Assembly: GCA_034440615.1 (NCBI GenBank)
Contig: JAOTOM010004957.1
Location: 62,001-126,000 of the forward strand
DNA from: Ashinkailepas kermadecensis
Taxonomy: Eukaryota > Arthropoda > Thecostraca > Neolepadidae
Direction of reading: 5' to 3'
Length of the DNA: 64,000 bases
The notes under the pieces are model-generated. The model worked only from the letters and a program-made list of their open reading frames with translations, ran no database searches and was not told where the DNA came from. Below are positions 1 through 10,868 of the stretch, piece by piece. The first letter of the stretch is position 1. Each line of letters begins with the position of its first letter. Position numbers and translations under genes: made by a program.

Positions 1-216
1 ATAAGGCCCGTGGGAAGCGGCGGCTGGCGTGACCGGCGTCGGTCGGTGCACGCCACGGCTGACCGGATGTAGAGTGGCGACGGCGCCGCTCGGACACGCC
101 CCGACCCGCACCGTCCGCCGCACATCAGCCAAACATTGGCGCCAATTTCCAGCTGGTGAGTTGGCGCCATCCCACGAGCTGGCCGCCCACCAGGATCCCG
201 TCATGTCGGGCCCACA
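1..216. other. Unique sequence at window edge
   Basis: GC-rich sequence leading into the first minisatellite. I see no recognisable gene, motif or repeat family here. The open frame that begins in it and runs on for 292 codons is sustained only by the stop-free 18-bp array and is not treated as a gene. Confidence 0.5.
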
Positions 217-966
217 CTGGTCAGCATGTCTACTGTGGTCAGTATGTCTACTGTGGTCAGCATGTCTACTGTGGTCAGTATGTCTACTGTGGGCAGCATG
301 TCTACTGTGGTCAGTATGTCTACTGTGGTCAGCATGTCTACTGTGGTCAGTATGTCTACTGTGGTCAGTATGTCTACTGTGGTCAGCATGTCTACTGTGG
401 TCAGTATGTCTACTGTGGTCAGCATGTCTACTGTGGTCAGCATGTCTACTGTGGTCAGCATGTCTACTGTGGTCAGTATGTCTACTGTGGTCAGCATGTC
501 TACTGCGGTCAGTATGTCTACTGTGGTCAGCATGTCTACTGTGGTCAGTATGTCTACTGTGGTCAGTATGTCTACTGTGGTCAGTATGTCTACTGTGGTC
601 AGCATGTCTACTGTGGTCAGTATGTCTAATGTGGTCAGTTTGTCCACTGTGGTCAGTTTGTCCACTGCGGTCAGTTTGTCTACTGTGGTCAGTATGTCTA
701 CTGTGGTCAGTATGTCTACTGTGGTCAGTATGTCCACTGTGGTCAGTTTGTCCACTGTGGTCAGTTTGTCTACTGTGGTCAGTATGTCACTGTGGTCAAT
801 TTGTCCACTGTGACCGGCACGCCCACTATGGTCAGTTTGTCCACTGTGGCCGGCACGTCCACTGTGGTCAGTTTGTCCACTGTGGCCGGCACGTCCACTA
901 TGTTTAGTATGTCCACTGTGGCCAGTATTTACACTGTGGCCAGTATGTCCACTAATGCCAGTATGC
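217..966. repeat. 18-bp minisatellite, about 41 copies
   Basis: The unit is tctactgtggtcagtatg with a common cat/tat variant. The core (217-790) is highly uniform. From about 790 to 966 units diverge steadily (tgtccactgtggccggcacg and similar), the pattern expected when one flank no longer takes part in unit turnover. Since 18 is a multiple of three and the unit lacks stops, several frames on both strands stay open; this is not evidence of coding. Confidence 0.95.
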
Positions 967-994
967 TCAACCGTTCGGTCTCGCCGATGACGTC

Positions 995-1051
995 TTAGTT
1001 ATTTGAGTTTCAGGGCGCCTCGACCAAAACATGTGATCATTTAGCGCCCAT
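995..1051 (+). mobile_element. Short hairpin mobile element, copy 1
   Basis: A 57-bp segment starting ttagttatttgagtttcagg and ending tttagcgcccat. It carries GGGCGC near its middle and GCGCCC near its 3' end, which can pair as a 6-bp stem. It is flanked by gccgatgacgtc (983-994) and gctgatgacgtc (1052-1063), a 12-bp target-site duplication with one mismatch. Related copies lie at 20412-20465 and about 21431-21486 in the same orientation. No coding capacity and no poly(A) tail. I do not recognise the family. Confidence 0.75.
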
Positions 1052-1063
1052 GCTGATGACGTC

Positions 1064-1719
1064 AGTCAGTGACGTAGTCAAGAGGTGTGGGTGGCTGGGG
1101 CGTCCCCTCATTTGTCCTGCGGGTCTAGTTGGCCCTTTTTATTGGCGACAGGCCTTTTCAGAACGACACTGGGTACTTCACACAACAGGAGACATTAAAA
1201 AAAAAACCAACGTGGCCCTGGTTTCTCAGGACCAATTAAACTTACACGCGCCATTTCAGCCTCCTGGGGTACTTGCTACGCACAGTCGTGAGAGCTGGAT
1301 AGACCCCAAGAGGTCACAGGATCCCTGGCAGCTCATGCATGGATCCCTTGGACCTTCATGGAGGATCCCGGGATTTTTTTTTCGAGGCTAGGAACAGGAG
1401 TTCCGAAAAGATCCCTTGAAGCTGGAGGAGTTCATTGAAGCCGGACAGGGGACCTCGAAACTGGGCCCCCTTGGAAGGATTGCACTTTTTGTTTTCAAAT
1501 GGTACATGCGAAATGGGTGCTTTGGAAAATAAAATTGAGGGATTCTGAAGACTTGCACAATTCTGAGGGTAGGCCCCCCACCCCGCTCCCCGTACGAACC
1601 GCCACTTGGTCAATTGCTGGCTACGCCTCTGACGTCAGTCCTCGCCGACGGGTCCTGTGAACGGCCACGTATAAATCCAAATTAAATACGCAAATCGCCT
1701 TTCACGGGCCGGTCGACTT
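1064..1719. other. Unique sequence, no gene seen
   Basis: Mixed-composition DNA between the hairpin element and the next arrays. Open frames here reach only about 110 codons, resemble nothing I know, and show no splice or promoter signal I could defend. Confidence 0.4.
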
Positions 1720-1890
1720 CTCGGCCGGGTGTGTCACGTGACGTGTGTGATGTCACGTGACAGTGCCGGCGGCGGCCGTGTGTGTCACGTGACGTGTGTG
1801 ATGTCACGTGACAGTGCCGGCGGCGGTCGAGTGTCGGCCGTGTGTGTCACGTGACGTGTGTGATGTCACGTGACAGTGCCGGCGGCGGCC
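1720..1890. repeat. 51-bp repeat with CACGTG palindromes, about 3 copies
   Basis: Units start at 1733, 1784 and 1846. Each holds two copies of the palindrome gtcacgtgac separated by gtgtgtgat, followed by agtgccggcggcgg. The third unit is offset by an 11-bp addition (gagtgtcggcc-like), the same unit that is amplified directly downstream. The palindrome contains the E-box core CACGTG; any protein binding is speculation. Confidence 0.85.
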
Positions 1891-2190
1891 GTGTGTCGGC
1901 AGGGTGTCGGCCGGGTGTCGGCCGTGTGTCGGCCGGGTGTCAGCCGAGTGTCGGACGAGCGTCGGCGAGTGTCGGCCGGGTGTCGGCCGGGTGTCGGCCG
2001 AGTGTCGGCCGGGTGTCGGCCGGGTGTCGGCCGGGTATCGGACGAGTGTCGGCCGGGTGTCGGCCTGGTGTCGGCCGGGTGTCGGCCGGGTGTCGGCCGA
2101 GTGTCGGCCGGGTGTCGGCCGGGTGTCGGCCGGGTATCGGACGAGCGTCGGCGAGTGTCGGTCGAGTGTTTTCGAGTGTCGGCCGGCCGC
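1891..2190. repeat. 11-bp minisatellite with 99-bp higher-order unit
   Basis: The base unit is gtgtcggccgg, about 27 copies. A rarer variant string, gggtatcggacgag, occurs at 2033 and again at 2132, exactly 99 bp (nine units) apart, with the intervening variants in the same order. That shows block duplication of nine units on top of single-unit amplification. Confidence 0.9.
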
Positions 2191-2349
2191 TCTCTCCGGG
2201 GTGGCGCAGCACGATCGGCGTGTATCGGGAGGCGATCGTGATTTACTCGGGTGACAGTGTCGGTCACGGCGAGCCGCTCTCACTGCCGCCCGACGCCCAG
2301 CACTGACCCCGCCACAGGCCCCATCGCAGCCCATCGCCCGACACCCATC

Positions 2350-2972
2350 ACTGGTCATGACAATAACCCCATCTGCCAGATACTCGTCAGTACATCAGTG
2401 ACGGCAATAACCCCATCTGCCACACACGCTTCAGTGTACCAGTGACGGTAATAACTCCACCTGCCACACACGCTTCAGTGTACCAGTGACGGTAATAACT
2501 CCACCTGCCACACACGCTTCAGTATGCCAGTGACGGTAATAAATCCACCTGCCACACACGCTTCAGTGTACCAGTGACGGTAATAACTCCACCTGCCACA
2601 CACGCTTCAGTATGCCAGTGACGGTAATAAATCCACCTGCCACACACGCTTCAGTGTACCAGTGACGGTAATAACTCCACCTGCCACACACGCTTCAGTA
2701 TGCCAGTGACGGTAATAAATCCACCAGCCACACACGCTTCAGTATGCCAGTGACGGTAATAAATCCACCTGCCACACACGCGTCAGTACACCAGTGACGG
2801 TAATAACTCCACCTGCCACACACGCTTCAGTATGCCAGTGACGGTAATAAATCCACCAGCCACACACGCTTCAGTTTGCCAGTGACGGTAATAAATCCAC
2901 CAGCCACACACGCTTCAGTATACCAGTGACGGCAATAACTCCACCTGCCACACACGCGTCAGTGCCCAATGA
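2350..2972. repeat. 44-bp minisatellite, about 14 copies
   Basis: Units contain cagtgacggtaataactcc followed by acctgccacacacgcttcag. Units ending gtgtac and tatgc tend to alternate, giving a partial 88-bp higher-order pattern. Both edges are more diverged than the centre. Confidence 0.92.
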
Positions 2973-3247
2973 CGTCACTAACACGCCATTGGTCGGCCGA
3001 CTGTTGCCCAGTAACTGGACTACGTCCACGTTCCATCAACAGTGCTGGTGTCGGCACAGTTCATTGGACAGATCACTGATCGACTCGGAAAGCCAGCATC
3101 CGTGACGAATTCGTCCAGAGTGAGCTATCTGAGAGACGTCATTCGAACGGAACAACTAGAAACTGTCGATCTCGCCGTGCTAGCTAAGCTAAGCTAAGTT
3201 TGTGTCATTGTCAAAGAACAGAATGTCTGATATTGGGCTCCGATATG
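2973..3247. other. Unique spacer
   Basis: Short stretch between arrays holding a small aagctaagctaagtt direct repeat near 3184-3200. No gene seen. Confidence 0.4.
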
Positions 3248-3487
3248 GCATCAGTCCTTACTCCGTAGCCCTCAGGGTTCGCATCAGTCCTTACTTCGTA
3301 GCCCCCAGGATCGGCGCCGGTCCTTACTCCGTAGTCCTCAGGGTTGGCACCGGTCCTTACTCCGTAGCGCTCGGGGCTGGGCACCGGTCCTTACTCCGTA
3401 GCGCTCGGGATTGGGCACCGGTCCTCACTTCACAGCGCTCGGGATTGGGCACCGGTCCTCACTTCGTAGCGCTCGGGGCTAGGTACC
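3248..3487. repeat. 33/34-bp minisatellite, about 7 copies
   Basis: Units share cagtccttactccgtagc and then a variable ctcagggttggcacc-like part. Divergence between units is higher than in the large arrays, suggesting an older or less active array. Confidence 0.85.
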
Positions 3488-3699
3488 CGAATTAATCCGT
3501 GGTCCTCAGGAAGGACAAAGCGATAAAACAGTGGCCGAAGGTGCCTCTAAAATGCTTAAAATGAAGAGGACATAGCACCTTCAATACACCATAGGCCAAT
3601 TGTATTTTGCCCGCAAACGTTCCAGATGCCTAGTGATAGCGAGCACGTAGTCGCGTCCTTTTCAAGCCGGTGGCTAAAGAAGCCACTTGGTTCGGCAGA

Positions 3700-3861
3700 T
3701 GACCAACACCATAGCTGTTCCAAAGACCCCATGACCAACACCATAGCTGTTCCCAAGACCCCATGACCAACACCATAGCTGTTCCCAAGACCCCATGACC
3801 AACACCATAACTGTTCAAAAGACCCCATGGCCAACACCATAGCTGTTCCCAAGATCCCATG
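3700..3861. repeat. 32-bp minisatellite, about 5 copies
   Basis: Unit contains gaccaacaccatagctgttc and ccaagaccccat. Copies are nearly identical. On the minus strand the units read as stop-free peptide repeats in several frames, which I regard as chance. Confidence 0.9.
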
Positions 3862-4607
3862 AAGTGAGTTGATGTGTATCCGGCTAGCATGAGCTTGCTG
3901 GAAAGGTGTTCGCGGTTGAATTGTTGCGCATCACCTCACAAATAGTTTTTCTTCACTTTTACGAACACTGTTTTTATGCAGTCACATTTAGTTTGACCAG
4001 ATATGGAAAACAATTAACTCACTTAGTTATCATCGGTTATCTAGCTCGTTCTGTGATTGCCATGACGTCATCGTTGAACACAAGCCGGCAGCGACAACGG
4101 ACGGGTGGAGTGAATCGACATTTGTTGGTGAACGGAGGGCATGGAAATGGCAGACAAGAGACGGCGATGTCGGTATTCTTATTTCACACCAATCTACAAA
4201 AAGAACACCATAAACACTGTCCCTGAAAAGGCATCCATTGGCCTGCTATCATCAAGAGAAGTAAAATATGACGCGTGGCGCCACACCGGATTGGCAGCAG
4301 GTTTTCCGATGACGCTTTGTTTTCTTTTATTTACACTCTGGAGGTCATGGCAACTGATGGTTTAGTCTGATTGTTATTTTTACCATGGCCTTGTTTAATA
4401 ATGGCTAACAACAAACACGCGGGCTTACGGAAATAAATCAATCAGACGCTGATGGTGTGATGGCATGACAGACGCATCAATTCCTGCCGACGGCTTGAAG
4501 CAAGTGCAACATAAATACGAAGCATGGATGTGGGGCAGGTAACCCACACATGGACACAAGCATGGCAGCCCATACAGACTCATTCGCCCACACCCCACAC
4601 ATAATAA
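3862..4607. other. Unique sequence, no gene seen
   Basis: AT-richer DNA with several frames of up to 106 codons (for example 3906-4226 on the plus strand). None resembles a family I know and none has a convincing start context. I see no RNA gene or repeat here. Confidence 0.4.
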
Positions 4608-4610
4608 TAG

Positions 4611-5571
4611 CCCCGTTTCCATGACACTAGCAAATTTGGATTTCCTTACCACTCCGGATTTCCGAAGTCGCGGAAACGCCTTCGTCAGCTAACTGGATCT
4701 GATTTCCGAATCCGGCTTAGAAAGAAGATTTCCTGAGGAAATCCGGATTTCTCAGGAGTTGGAAGCATATGGTAGCTCGCGTCCTTTTCCTGCTTCCCCT
4801 GTCGTCAGCGCCGGCGTCGTTTTTGGAAGGTTTTTGGTGAAGGGTGACTGGGTTTACGCAGAATAAAGGTTAAAAATAATTTTGTGATACGTTAGTTTGC
4901 AGAGATCTTATGGTAGGTCGCTGTCGACGACTTCGAAGAAGTTAATTTTGCCCAGTATTAGAAGAAGTGTTGGTTCAAGAACCAGGAAATTCCGTTGAAG
5001 ACCATCTTGCCCACAGGAACAAGTGAAACCAAGGCCATGAACACCGGTGAGACCCTTCTTCCCTATTAACAAACATTTCACTTTTAGCATAAAGAGCAAC
5101 TTTAAAACAGAGAACTATTTCGTAGTTGGGTGCCGTATTCCGAACGCGAAAATGTGGTTGTGTAGGATTACGAACACCAGGTGTCTAGTTTCCCGAACAT
5201 TTTAATGAATGGTATCTATCTCCTACAGAAATGTTTTATTTCATGACGAAAGTTCGTTTTTAGGTTCCTATGGAATTTTCCGATCATAATCCATGACAAA
5301 TTTATTTACCCTATGCTCAACAGATTTGTTAGCAGTCTCATGCAACGACGCAGCCCACGCCGATGTGGCATACGTTTTTGGGTATTGAAGGGAAATGTCG
5401 CACGTGCGCCGCAACTGTCAGCAAATCCGGGATTTCCAACCAAATCCAGATTCGGAAATCCTACATGTAATCCTGATTTCCTCGCGAATGGTCATGGAAG
5501 CGCTCCTTGTAATCCGGATTCGATTAATTGTGGAAATTCAATCCCAATTCAAACGTGCCATGGAAAAAGAC
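4611..5571. mobile_element. Possible Harbinger-like DNA transposon relic
   Basis: The left end reads ccccgtttccatgacac and the right end, reverse-complemented, reads gtctttttccatggcac; both inverted ends continue into diverged matter rich in ggatttcc. The pair is flanked by TAG at 4608-4610 and 5572-5574. Near 5340-5400 a plus-strand reading gives a string of arginines followed by RRCGIRFWVLKG, loosely like the RARRCVENAFGILKG block of PIF/Harbinger transposases but needing an indel to align. Inverted ends plus a 3-bp duplication fit that superfamily; the protein match is weak and the rest is degenerate. Confidence 0.35.
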
Positions 5572-5574
5572 TAG

Positions 5575-6516
5575 TGACACGAGGCGCAAGCTAATCCTGT
5601 GCAGCCATGCCATTCCAGCGAAAATACTTAAGGCTCACCTCTTCAGACATCGCTACTGATTCCATGTCCCTCCAGAAAGTTGCCTAGCACTATAAATCTG
5701 CAAGAAGATCCTATTCGAGACTCAAAACGACACCAACTGTTGCATCAACGCGTAATGTCTGCCAGCAGTACGGACAAGACATACGATGCATTTCTGTCCT
5801 CAACCGTGACGGCACAATCAGGATGGCATCAGGACTTAAGATATCAAATTATAAATTCAAAACACAAAAATATCTTAACATATAAAAAGAAAAATCGATA
5901 CATGGCGAAATATCACCTATATATGAAACATAAAATATGAACGGAAAAGCACATTGAAATATTGGAGCCTTGTGGGAACTGTCCGACGATTTATGCACGT
6001 CGTTCTGTGGTGATGTCATGTGCAAGCATGTATATGCATGTTGTGAAACTTAAGCATGCGAATAAATGTGCCAAATTATCTTGACGCGTACCATCATCTA
6101 CAACTGAAGGAGCACCCGGTGGTTGTTACTCGGGCTTAGTAAGCATATCACCAGTGCCATCAGATGATTGTTAAGCAAGCTGACCAACAATGACGACCGC
6201 AGGTGTCGCTTTAAGAGCTCGTGCCCGGCTCCGAGAATATTATCTGATCGTCAGAAGCCAAACCATCTCGTCGTTTTAGCAGCCTTGAGCCTTGAGGATA
6301 AAACGACCAAGATAATCCGGCCGAACGCTATAGATTAAAAACAGATCAAGTCTACAACGGCACGCCGAAAAAAATTGTCTGACCACATCGGCTGAAAACC
6401 AGAGGCCCGGCCTGCCGGCGGGTGGCAAAAAATGGCTCGATCGACAGTACCTGTCCAGATGAGCAGATCTTCTGCTGAAGGTGACACCGGCCAGCCATGA
6501 TCGGCCGACTGGTCTG
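5575..6516. other. Unique sequence, no gene seen
   Basis: Mostly AT-rich DNA (a frame of 86 codons at 5680-5940 is lysine-rich and unremarkable). I find no recognisable coding or RNA feature before the 38-bp array starts. Confidence 0.4.
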
Positions 6517-7314
6517 CATCGGCCGTGATCTCCCTCCGACAGCTCGGCTATCCGTCGGCGGTGATCGCCCCCTCCCCCTCCGACAGCTCGGCTGTTCGTG
6601 TCGGCCGTGATCTCCCTCCGACAGCTCGGCTGTCCGTGTCGGCCGTGATCTCCCTCCGACAGCTCGGCTGTCCGTGTCGGTCGTGATCTCCCTCCGACAG
6701 CTCGGCTGTCCGTGTCGGTCGTGATCTCCCTCCGACAGCTCGGCTGTCCGTGTCGGCCGTGATCTCCCTCCGACAGCTCGGCTATCCGTCGGCGGTGATC
6801 GCCCCCTCCCCCTCCCACAAGCTCGGCTGTCCGTGTCGGTCGTGATCTCCCTCCGACAGCTCGGCTGTCCGTGTCGGTCGTGATCTCCCTCCGACAGCTC
6901 GGCTGTCCGTGTCGGTCGTGATCTCCCTCCGACAGCTCGGCGGTCCGTGTCGGTCGTGATCCCCCTCCGACAGCTCGGCTGTCCGTGTCGGTCGTGATCC
7001 CCCTCCGACAGCTCGGCGTCCGTGTGGCCGTGATCCCTCGTGCGTCGTGTCCCCTCCGACAGCTCGGCGGTCCGTGTCGGTCGTGATCTCCCTCCGACAG
7101 CTCGGCTGTCCGTGTCGGCCCTGATCTCCCTCCGACAGCTCGGCTGTCCGTGTCGGCCGTGATCTCCCTCCGACAGCTCGGCTATCCGTCGGCGGTGATC
7201 GCCCCCTCCCCCTCCGACAGCTCGGCGGTCCGTGTCGGTCGTGATCTCCCTCCGACAGCTCGGCTGTCCGTGTCGGTCGTGATCTCCCTCCGACAACTCG
7301 GTTGTCCGTGTTGG
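6517..7314. repeat. 38-bp minisatellite, about 21 copies
   Basis: Unit holds gtgatctccctccgacagct and cggctgtccgtgtcggtc. Several times a variant block carrying ctatccgtcggcggtgatcg and ccccctccccctcc recurs (near 6548, 6782, 7180), marking duplicated multi-unit blocks. One stretch near 7015-7055 is scrambled by deletions. Confidence 0.92.
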
Positions 7315-8087
7315 CCCGTTCTGGCAGGCGATTTATTTCGTCCAGACGTCACGACAGCCGGTCCAGCACCAGCAGACGTAGCTGTGTAGCAGCCACCCCA
7401 CAGTCTGCTCCTGTTCAGCCACACCTCTGCATGTGTGAAGAGCAGGAGGATGAACTAGTCGGGTGTGCCGACGGGCAGCTCTGACCGGCTTTGATGCACC
7501 CCCGGCAGAATTTCACGACATTTTTCTGACTCACTCAGTGGGAAAAGTGGCAAAACTTTCCTCCCCACAAATAGTCAACATTCGCAGTTGGGTGCAAGCT
7601 GTGACGAACGCATCGAAGCTGGCAGCGCGCATTCGACATGCGAGAAGCCTGGCGGCCGACTTCTCAGTTCGCTAATAGTGAGGACGGAAGACAAAACCCT
7701 TTGAGCGATTGGCGCTCGCCAGGTTGGCTGTAATTCGATGTCGTCTCCTGTATGGCATGTCGTCTCCTGTATGGCACGGACGGCACCATGCCATTGCATC
7801 GGCATGGTGCTGTTCCAAATCGGCATTGTGAAATGTTTAACAGCACTGGTGTAGTCACGTATTCAAGTGCAAACGCAATTGCCATGCAGGAACTATTGAA
7901 AACCGTTTGAGTGGGTGCTGGGATTTCAGGGCACACTAACTGCGGTTAGCTACACGGGCCCGCCGAGGGCAGTGCGACCACGCGTCTCACGAAAAGCAGT
8001 AGTGCTAGCGAACACCACGCGTCAGGTGTCAGGTGGCCCTGTGTCACAGACAAACACGCATTAGGTGTCAGACGGCCTCGTGTCGCG
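7315..8087. other. Unique sequence with a small duplication
   Basis: Contains a 21-bp tandem duplication near 7738-7778 (gtctcctgtatggca repeated). Otherwise no recognisable gene; frames of up to 90 codons look random. Confidence 0.4.
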
Positions 8088-8312
8088 GAGGAACAGTGAC
8101 AACGCCACGGGAGAACAGTGACAACACCACGGGAGAACAGTGACAACGCCACGGGAGAACAGTGACAACGCCACGGGAGAACAGTGACAACGCCACGGGA
8201 GAACAGTGACAACGCCACGGGAGAACAGTGACAACACCACGGGAGAACAGTGACAACGCCACGGGAGAACAGTGACAACGCCACGGGAGAACAGTGACAA
8301 CGCCACGGGAGA
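8088..8312. repeat. 22-bp minisatellite, about 10 copies
   Basis: Unit is gagaacagtgacaacgccac plus gg, with an occasional acaccac variant. Copies are nearly identical. 22 bp shifts frame each unit, yet all minus-strand frames remain open because the unit has no stop. Confidence 0.95.
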
Positions 8313-9589
8313 ATGACCGAGAAGCCCGGGATGCACGGTGACCGAGGCCTGCACAACTCTCCACGAGCCACGCATCCCGACCAGCTCCCTCCAGCCAGCG
8401 TTCAGATACCAAATCATCCATTCTCCCAGCCAAGACTTATGACACGAGCGCCGCAGACTGGGAGTCGCCTCGGCTCCACCTCCCCCGGAGACGGCATTGT
8501 GCCTTTGTTCTGCGAGCTGTCCCCCGCGACGCGTACGTCAGCCTCTCCCACAAGTGGCGAGACAAAGCCTCGGCAGGGGCCCGGCGAGTGCGCACGGCAG
8601 ACGACGGTGCCGTTCTCACCCTCGCCTCGGTTCTGACATGGTTACGCGCCTTCAGATGAGCCAAGTCGTGCGTTTTCAACCGGAGCGAAATTCAGCTGAG
8701 AAAAGAGGCTTGGGCTTCCAGGGGAAATGGGGGAAAATAGTGAAGACGCCACAGCAATGCTCGTCAGTGATGTTTTGTGCAAGAGAACTGAGATGCTTCA
8801 TGCCAGAAAATAAACTAAGCCGGAATCAGTCGAGGAGCGCTTAGCCACGCCCAGGCCAATCCCAGCAGCTTGTGCTATTCAGCAGGCGGAAGCGGCTGCT
8901 CTGGCCTCTACTAACTAGACATCAGTCTCGAAATACCAATCACCAACTGTATCATTACCAGAGAAGTTCCGTCAATAAAGAGCACTCTGCACCAAAGCAA
9001 TAGCCGCATTTATGTATATCTGGTCGATGATACTCTTCGGATAAGTACGTACATGTCATGCACCGTATTTAACGCTCTCTCAATAGCATGCCGACTCTGA
9101 TTGCCTGACCGGCCACGTCGTCGGCAGTGTCAGTGGCAACGTCTCTAATCAGCAGTCCTGCAGCCTGCCCGCCCTTCCCAGAAGCGCACGCCTGTGTGTA
9201 CGCGCCGGCTCGCCAGCTCACAAAAATGCCATCCCCCGTGCGCCACTACGCCGCGAGGCATGCTCGAGCACGGGGCGGCGCATACCTCACGGACGTGTCC
9301 GATTAACGGGGCACTCCCGGATAAAGGTGAGAATCCCCGCCGGGACCCCGGCCCGCACTGTCACACAAAAGTCCATAAAATTCAGCCCGTATGACAGAAA
9401 GGCATGAAGCGAGGAATGCACCGATTGTCTTGCGCATCAAAGGTGCGCCCTATTCAGAGTCGGGAGCGAGGGAGCAGGCGGGCAGGGGAGACGCACCTGC
9501 GATGTGATCCGCACTCTCAGCAAGGCATCGGGGCCGATGCCGCCACTAGATAGTCAGAGATCGCTTGCCGACTAGAGCGCCAGCTGGGT
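8313..9589. other. Unique sequence, no gene seen
   Basis: GC-rich at its start, AT-richer toward 9000-9100. Frames up to 115 codons show no family resemblance. No RNA gene, repeat or regulatory element that I can support. Confidence 0.4.
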
Positions 9590-9756
9590 ACCGACACAGG
9601 AGGGGCCAGTCGATGGGCAGGGGAGGGGGGAGGCGGTGTGTCGCTAACTAGCTCCGTCAGTGAGAGCCGACCTGCAGGAGGGGCCAGTCGATGGGCAGGG
9701 GAGGGGGGAGGCGGTGTGTCGCTAACTAGCTCCGTCAGTGAGAGCCGACCTGCAGG
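9590..9756. repeat. 78-bp direct duplication
   Basis: The segment starting aggggccagtcgatgggcag at 9601 recurs at 9679 and includes ggaggcggtgtgtcgctaac and tccgtcagtgagagccgacc. Two copies nearly identical, so recent. Confidence 0.9.
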
Positions 9757-9776
9757 GGTGACCAACCAAGACACGA

Positions 9777-9893
9777 GACCACAGAGACCGCAGAGGAGGC
9801 CACAGAGAACGCAGAGGAGGCCACAGAGACCGCAGAGGAGGCCACAGAGAACGCAGAGGAGGCCACAGAGAACGCAGAGGCCTCCGCGACCAG
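9777..9893. repeat. 21-bp minisatellite, about 5.5 copies
   Basis: Unit ccacagagaccgcagaggag plus g, with an acc/aac alternation between successive copies that suggests a 42-bp higher-order step. Immediately downstream (9925-9953) the 9-mer gaggacagt is repeated three times. Confidence 0.9.
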
Positions 9894-10110
9894 AGGGATG
9901 ACAGATGGGACAAACACATGAAGCTGAGGACAGTGAGGACAGTGAGGACAGTGAGCGTGTTGCGGCGCTGTTGCTGTCCAGACTCAGCTGCGGGTGGGTG
10001 TCAGTTATCACCAGCCAAACATGCACGAGTTCAGAGCGGCCGTGTGTCGTGCAGCAGGAGCAATGTAGAGCCTCATGTGCAGACTAATTGATAGCCCAAC
10101 TCAAGGTAGG

Positions 10111-10470
10111 TACCGAGCGACACAGTGCGACACAGTGGTGCGCAGCACGGCATATAGCGCGACACAGTGGTGCGCAACACGGCATATAGCGCGACACAGT
10201 GGTGCGCAGCACGGCATATAGCGCGACACAGTGGTGCGCAGCACGGCATATAGCGTGACACAGTGGCGCGCAGCACGGAACATAGCGCGACACAGTGGTG
10301 CGCAGCACGGCATATAGCGCGACACAGTGGCGCGCAGCACGGCATATAGCGCGACACAGTGGCGCGCAGCACGGAACATAGCGCGACACAGTGGCGCGCA
10401 GCACGGCATATAGCGCGACACAGTGGCGCGCAGCACGGCATATAGCGCGACACAGTGGTGCGCAGCACGG
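10111..10470. repeat. 32-bp minisatellite, about 11 copies
   Basis: Unit contains gcgacacagtggtgcgcagc followed by acggcatatagc. Two variant positions (ggtgcg/ggcgcg and catata/aacata) travel in blocks. Cysteine-rich open frames on the minus strand result from the unit and are not genes. Confidence 0.93.
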
Positions 10471-10493
10471 TCGGAAACTGTGTCACGCGGCCT

Positions 10494-10573
10494 GGCACGG
10501 TGCATGGTATTGGCACGGTATTGGCACGGTATTGGCATGGTATTGGCACGGTATTGGCACGGTATTGGCACGG
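10494..10573. repeat. 11-bp minisatellite, about 7 copies
   Basis: Unit is ggtattggcac, directly downstream of the 32-bp array. One copy carries ggcatgg instead of ggcacgg. Confidence 0.93.
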
Positions 10574-10868
10574 TTCATAGTATACCGACGGTGGCTGGAC
10601 ACGTCGAATACGACAGCGAGCATCAGTGGCTTAACTTCAGTTCGCGTTATGTGTTTGGGTAACCCTTTGTCGTACTTAGCTTCACGTGTCGTGCTTGGAT
10701 AATCTTTAGCCGTACTCATTTGTGTGCTCCATGCCATTGCGTCATTTGTGATTGAAATGTGATCTAGTGGGAGAGATTCAGAAGTAAACTAATCTGAACT
10801 AAATACGCAAGCATACAAATTATCCACCCTCGCAGCTGTTTCGCATTCTAGCACGAAGGGACCACGCC

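Noticed and set aside
5313..5594. Separate short gene of 93 codons
   Set aside because: It overlaps the possible Harbinger-like relic and its only protein-like part needs an indel to align.
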